This document shows, one piece after another, positions 58,711 through 64,000 of a DNA stretch of 64,000 bases. Made by a program: the position numbers and the translations under genes. The DNA is from Temnopleurus reevesii. Lineage: Eukaryota; Echinodermata; Echinoidea; Temnopleuroida; Temnopleuridae. Numbering within the stretch: the stretch's first letter is position 1; each line of letters opens with the position of its first letter. The notes below the pieces were generated by a model. It was not told where the DNA came from and did not search any database. It saw only the letters and a program-made list of their open reading frames with translations. Location of the stretch: contig BQKZ01000506.1 of the NCBI GenBank assembly GCA_036244855.1, forward strand, positions 75,909 through 139,908. Reading direction: 5' to 3'.

Positions 58711-59403
58711 ATGTTTGGTGACATATAGGATGTTAGAATCTTGACAGACACGAGATGCCTGCGGAGTTGTCAATTTATGACGCCTCTTTCCGAGATGGCG
58801 TTATCATTATTACCGACAGGTTCAAGTTAGAACAACCTTTTCAACGAGCTTGATTGATGAAAATGATTTATGAACTTAATCTGGTGGCATTATGAAAACG
58901 AGATGAGGCCGTAAATTTGAATAACATAAGTGAAGACTTAATAGTACACCTACTATGATGAGGGTGGACGGGTGTCCAGTAATATTTTTAAAAGCATGAA
59001 AAGAGGAAAAGGGTAAAAAAGAAGAAACTTTATCAACCACCCCAAAATCCCCTCCCCACCACTCACTTACATTCCTTTATTTGTACATAACTGCATTTAA
59101 GTTAAAAAATATATCGAATACACATTCTTTGCTGCAAAAACGTTTAATATCTGAAAAGAGTATTACGCGTTATGTTGTGAAATAAAAAAAATATCCCGCT
59201 TGAAAGTTTGAGCGGCAAAACTTTGCAATTACATATAACACGATATAATACAATTATTTGCACGATGTTATACGTTTCCGTAGAATAAAGTCGACTGTCA
59301 ATTGAATGCTCCTTTGTAATGCTATATGTCCGCATATTTCAATATATGACGTACGACTGTATTGTCCTATTACACTTCATTTTAAGGAAATAAATTATAA
59401 TTA
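58711..59403 (+). other. AGPAT 3' flank
   Basis: No gene. An AATAAA at about 59,179 is a candidate polyadenylation signal. 59,260-59,400 resembles the diverged MITE at 35,331-35,474. Confidence 0.4.
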
Positions 59404-61021
59404 TCGTGTGAATATTCACCAAACATTATATTAGAGTGGGTCCGACAATCACCTCGTCCTAATGAACACTAACATGAATAAGGGCTATGTGAAGATATCG
59501 CCATGATAACCCAGTGAGGAAAATAATGAATAAGTATGAGTAATTCTGATTGCCCCTCTTGTCTTTCCAAAATATAGGTATGAAAATGCAGGTAAACAAG
59601 TGATACCAGTGAGGCCCATATTTCTTTGTTTTCCATGTTTATTATAGCTGCAAATGCTGCAATGCCCATTGAGAACATTATGCAAGTCGTTAATTCAGTA
59701 TGCTCATGGGTGTGAAAAGCCTTATCCAGTAAGCATGACTTTTGTGTTCTTTTACTTCTACAAGATCCTATCAAAATAGTAACGGTGTCTGAGTTTCAAT
59801 TAATTGAAAATGGACGCTCGCACTGTCGCCTAGGCAACGGATTGCAAGAACATAAATCTTGAACATGTTAATATGTTCATGGAATGATATGTTGAAGGTG
59901 AGGAATACCACTATTGTTACGTACTCAAAACAACTGGGCAATTCCATATGGGAAAAATCTAGAAATAGTTTTTAAAAAGTGCCACTTATTTTGCTTGGAG
60001 ACAGTATGTTGTGGATGATTTGCTTTAAATGTGAAACATAGTTTGAAAATCTCTCTTCAGAATTATGCTTAATATACTTTTCACACTTTTTTGGACTTTT
60101 TAATGACCAAAACGGGAAAATTCTCTGATGTAATTCCGTTACCAACACTCGTCATACCTTAAAGTCGTGCTGGTGGACAATTAAATGTTTCTTCCTCCCC
60201 ATATGCTTACTTTATTTTACATATCCAGAGTTTGACCGGTTTCTGAGAGTTTGTCACTGAATTAAAGCAGACAAAAATGTAGCTCAAAATACCATGTAAT
60301 TCCGTTACCGCCCATGTGGAATTACCCACCCACATGCATTGTAAATTGAAGCGATTTTGTTCGACGTTCCGAGTCTGCTGTGACCGGAAAATGAATGTTC
60401 ACAAAATTGAATTAAAAAGACTTGCATCGAACGAAAAGTAAAATGTGAAATGGCAAGGGGTGAGCAAATATATGATGTATGGAATCTTTGTCTCGACGAG
60501 TGACAGTTGTATTATAGTCCCACTCATGAAAAGAACGTGGCGATTGAGAATGAATTCGTTTTCACCAGTTTTGCCCTACTTTAATCAAAATGTCATGGTC
60601 TAAATAAATATTCTGGTGCATAACCTGAATACTGAATTGTTTCCCCACTTTGATTAGATTTCCATGGTCTATATACATAAACTCCTGCATTACATTTTCT
60701 TTACACCTTTGCCCCACTTTAATTTCATTTTCATTTTCTAAATACATATTCTGGCATTCTGGTGCATTATATAATATCTTACAATTTTGTCACATTTTGA
60801 ACAGTTGATTTATTTTTATGGTCTACATAAAGAAACAAAATCTCTCCAGCATCACTTCAGATTATTTTCTCGTTAAATAACATTCTTTTAATGCAGAAAG
60901 TAAAGCTTTTTGAAAAGAACGACGACGACATTCACTCAAAATCCTCTATAAGATTACAAAGAGAACCACAAATATGGAGACTACGAAATTCTTCATTACT
61001 TTTAGGCCAATGCTGTAAAAC
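59404..61021. repeat. 1.6-kb direct repeat, copy 1
   Basis: Matches 61,477-63,098. The first 230 bp differ at about a dozen positions; from about 59,636 to the N at 61,022 I see no difference. Contains a minor internal repeat (below). Short ORFs shared by both copies have no recognised domain. Confidence 0.92.
60572..60800. repeat. Imperfect tandem repeat of about 75 bp
   Basis: Three units containing 'catggtctaaataaatattc'-like text and 'ccccacttt' (near 60,595, 60,667 and 60,735). Repeated identically at 62,650-62,878 in the second 1.6-kb copy. Confidence 0.7.
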
Positions 61022-61022
61022 N
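61022..61022. other. Undetermined base (N) at a duplication joint
   Basis: Single N at the end of copy 1 of the 1.6-kb repeat and the start of the RNase H fragment. Confidence 0.95.
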
Positions 61023-61475
61023 ATCCTTGGATATCCAGACTTCAAGGAACCATTCATCCTTGAAATAGATGCCAGCCATCTTGGACTAGGTGCAGTCTTA
61101 TCTCAGAAGAAGGATGGAAGGAATGTGGTCGTTGCTTTTGCGAGTCGAGCCTTGAAACCAAATGAGCGGAATATGCAGAACTACAGTTCAATGAAGCTGG
61201 AGTTGCTCGCCCTGAAGTGGGCAGTTACTGAAAAGTTCAGGGATTACCTCATTGGTGCCAACTTTACAGTGTACACGGATAATAATCCGCTCAGTTATCT
61301 CAACTCGACTGCAAAGCTAGGAGCTACAGAGATGCGATGGCAAGCAGAACTCGCTCAATTCCAGTTCCAGATAAAGTATCGTCCAGGAAGGGTTAACACC
61401 AATGCTGATTCTCTTAGCCGGAAGACCGACCATGGACATCAGCATGGGAGACTTGATGAGATCAACGCTGGTAGA
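61023..61475 (+). mobile_element. Ty3/gypsy retrotransposon fragment (RNase H)
   Basis: An open frame of about 150 codons encodes the RNase H region of a Ty3/gypsy-type pol: the first acidic residue in FILEIDASHLGLGAVL, then LELLALKWAV with the conserved Glu, YTDNNPLSYL with the Asp, and the closing KYRPG-NADSLSR. Reverse transcriptase upstream and integrase downstream are missing. The fragment is cut by the N on the left and joins the 1.6-kb repeat abruptly on the right, so it is a remnant. Confidence 0.9.
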
Positions 61476-61476
61476 T

Positions 61477-63098
61477 TATATCGTGTGAATATTCACCAAA
61501 CATTATATTAGAGTGGGCTCCGACAATCACTTCGTCCTAATGAAGACTAACATGAATAAGGCCTATGTGAAGTTATCGCCATCATAACCAAGTGAGGAAG
61601 AAAATGAATAAGTATGAGTAATTCTGTTTGCCCCTCTTGTCTTTCCAAAATATAGCTATGAAAATGCAGGTAAACAAGTAATACTAATGAGGCCCATATT
61701 TCGTTGTTTTCCATGTTTATTATAGCTGCAAATGCTGCAATGCCCATTGAGAACATTATGCAAGTCGTTAATTCAGTATGCTCATGGGTGTGAAAAGCCT
61801 TATCCAGTAAGCATGACTTTTGTGTTCTTTTACTTCTACAAGATCCTATCAAAATAGTAACGGTGTCTGAGTTTCAATTAATTGAAAATGGACGCTCGCA
61901 CTGTCGCCTAGGCAACGGATTGCAAGAACATAAATCTTGAACATGTTAATATGTTCATGGAATGATATGTTGAAGGTGAGGAATACCACTATTGTTACGT
62001 ACTCAAAACAACTGGGCAATTCCATATGGGAAAAATCTAGAAATAGTTTTTAAAAAGTGCCACTTATTTTGCTTGGAGACAGTATGTTGTGGATGATTTG
62101 CTTTAAATGTGAAACATAGTTTGAAAATCTCTCTTCAGAATTATGCTTAATATACTTTTCACACTTTTTTGGACTTTTTAATGACCAAAACGGGAAAATT
62201 CTCTGATGTAATTCCGTTACCAACACTCGTCATACCTTAAAGTCGTGCTGGTGGACAATTAAATGTTTCTTCCTCCCCATATGCTTACTTTATTTTACAT
62301 ATCCAGAGTTTGACCGGTTTCTGAGAGTTTGTCACTGAATTAAAGCAGACAAAAATGTAGCTCAAAATACCATGTAATTCCGTTACCGCCCATGTGGAAT
62401 TACCCACCCACATGCATTGTAAATTGAAGCGATTTTGTTCGACGTTCCGAGTCTGCTGTGACCGGAAAATGAATGTTCACAAAATTGAATTAAAAAGACT
62501 TGCATCGAACGAAAAGTAAAATGTGAAATGGCAAGGGGTGAGCAAATATATGATGTATGGAATCTTTGTCTCGACGAGTGACAGTTGTATTATAGTCCCA
62601 CTCATGAAAAGAACGTGGCGATTGAGAATGAATTCGTTTTCACCAGTTTTGCCCTACTTTAATCAAAATGTCATGGTCTAAATAAATATTCTGGTGCATA
62701 ACCTGAATACTGAATTGTTTCCCCACTTTGATTAGATTTCCATGGTCTATATACATAAACTCCTGCATTACATTTTCTTTACACCTTTGCCCCACTTTAA
62801 TTTCATTTTCATTTTCTAAATACATATTCTGGCATTCTGGTGCATTATATAATATCTTACAATTTTGTCACATTTTGAACAGTTGATTTATTTTTATGGT
62901 CTACATAAAGAAACAAAATCTCTCCAGCATCACTTCAGATTATTTTCTCGTTAAATAACATTCTTTTAATGCAGAAAGTAAAGCTTTTTGAAAAGAACGA
63001 CGACGACATTCACTCAAAATCCTCTATAAGATTACAAAGAGAACCACAAATATGGAGACTACGAAATTCTTCATTACTTTTAGGCCAATGCTGTAAAA
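61477..63098. repeat. 1.6-kb direct repeat, copy 2
   Basis: Second copy of 59,404-61,021. At 63,098 the repeat ends and unique sequence continues, whereas copy 1 ends at the N. Confidence 0.92.
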
Positions 63099-63349
63099 AT
63101 TGGATAATTTCGATGTAAAATGTTTTCATTATCAATAGCCACACGGTACACAGATTTGGGTAATAATGTTTGTATTTTACCAACGACTAAGAAACATGGG
63201 CAGAACATGACTATTGTTTGAATAGATTGAATATAAAACAGTTGACTTGTTGACAATACATGTATGTTACCAAGTGTTAGGTAAACATTTGCGCACAATC
63301 ATCTTAAGAGCATATAATAATGGAACAAGGGGTCAGTTAGTAAAATGAC

Positions 63350-63532
63350 TAAGGGGGTGTTGCTCAAAATCAACTGCAAATCATCTGCAACTTCGCAAAT
63401 TGTAACGCGCATTTTTATTCGCGCGCGGTATGCGCATTTAACAAGCCGCGCATGAAACAATGATCTTGATTGGCGCGTTCCGATCAACTGCAACTTGCGA
63501 TCAATTGCAACTTTTGAGCAACACCCCCTTAA
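63350..63532. mobile_element. MITE 'AAGGGGGTGTTGCTC', third copy
   Basis: Inverted ends 'aagggggtgttgctcaaaa' and 'ttttgagcaacaccccctt', the cleanest ends of the family, with a possible TA at each side. Internal 'cgcgcattt' and 'gcgcgcggtatgcgc' make it locally GC-rich. Confidence 0.85.
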
Positions 63533-64000
63533 ATCACCAAGAAACGAATCGAACGCAGAGTGGCTAAAGCTGCAATTTCGTAAGAACAATGAAATGTTAA
63601 TGAAATACCAATCCATGTACTTCAAATTTATGTCATAACCGAGTAACAAAACGTGTTTTGCATGAATTCTGTGGTGCTCAAGCGTAAGTTGTGTGTGTGT
63701 GTTAGTGTGGGCGTGAGTTTGTATAGGTGTGTGTGTATGTGTGTGTGCCTATCTGTCTGTCTTACAATGCCCTGTACTGGTCCAACATTGTAACAAAGTG
63801 CTAAAATTTTAGGATGTATTAAAAGTTTGTTAATTAATAATTCTCATGTGATAAAAATAAATCATGATTCGTAAATTATGAAACTTTTCATGTTATTCAT
63901 TGCTCTAATTTCAAGAGGGGTGTTTTACCAAGATCGACTTTAAGAACGAATGGTATCCGTTCTTTTGTAGATTGATTGGTAATGTATTACGCATATTTTT
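63533..64000. other. Non-coding with TG microsatellite
   Basis: TG-rich run at about 63,687-63,750. At 63,915 a 'gtgttttaccaagatcg' start resembles the MITE ends at 47,671 and 14,610 and is cut by the window edge. Confidence 0.5.

Noticed and set aside
59469..59774. 101-codon minus ORF duplicated at 61,547-61,852
   Set aside because: Shared only because both lie in the 1.6-kb repeat; no recognised domain and no sign of coding selection visible by eye.

Overview
The window looks like animal nuclear DNA. It is AT-rich, has intron-split genes with GT/AG junctions and long non-coding stretches, and is crowded with small palindromic DNA transposons (MITEs), tRNA-derived SINEs and microsatellites. 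The gene content and the apparent allelic divergence between duplicated blocks (several percent) suggest a marine invertebrate deuterostome. An echinoderm such as a sea urchin is my best guess, but this is inference from style and not proof. There are no bacterial operons, CRISPR arrays or true tRNA/rRNA genes.

Layout. 1-24.8 kb: no convincing gene; repeats, MITEs (some nested inside others), a tail-to-tail SINE pair and a long very AT-rich tract that may include the 3' UTR of the next gene. 24.87-26.34 kb (minus): a single-exon 491-aa coiled-coil protein that I do not recognise. 26.3-31.3 kb: its upstream region, then a purine-rich tract followed by a pyrimidine-rich one. 31.85-42.35 kb (minus): a complete ten-exon gene for the kinetochore protein DSN1, reconstructed with every exon phase matching (283 aa). 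46.6-48.5 kb (minus): three exons of a homologue of human C11orf98, lacking only the first short exon. 51.69-58.25 kb (plus): a complete six-exon gene for a 1-acyl-glycerol-3-phosphate acyltransferase (AGPAT, 306 aa). 59.4-63.1 kb: a 1.6-kb direct repeat enclosing a Ty3/gypsy RNase H fragment.

The genes do not form a pathway: one is kinetochore, one membrane lipid synthesis, two uncharacterised. The most interesting feature is structural. Short tandem duplications have repeatedly copied single exons plus flanking intron or UTR: DSN1 exons 7, 8 and 10, the AGPAT last exon, and the AGPAT first exon with its leader. Separately, three larger direct duplications (DSN1 exons 5-6, AGPAT exon 1, and the 1.6-kb repeat) each meet exactly at a single N. 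That suggests two haplotypes placed end to end in the assembly. The DSN1 case also gives an empty-site/filled-site pair for a MITE inserted next to a splice donor.
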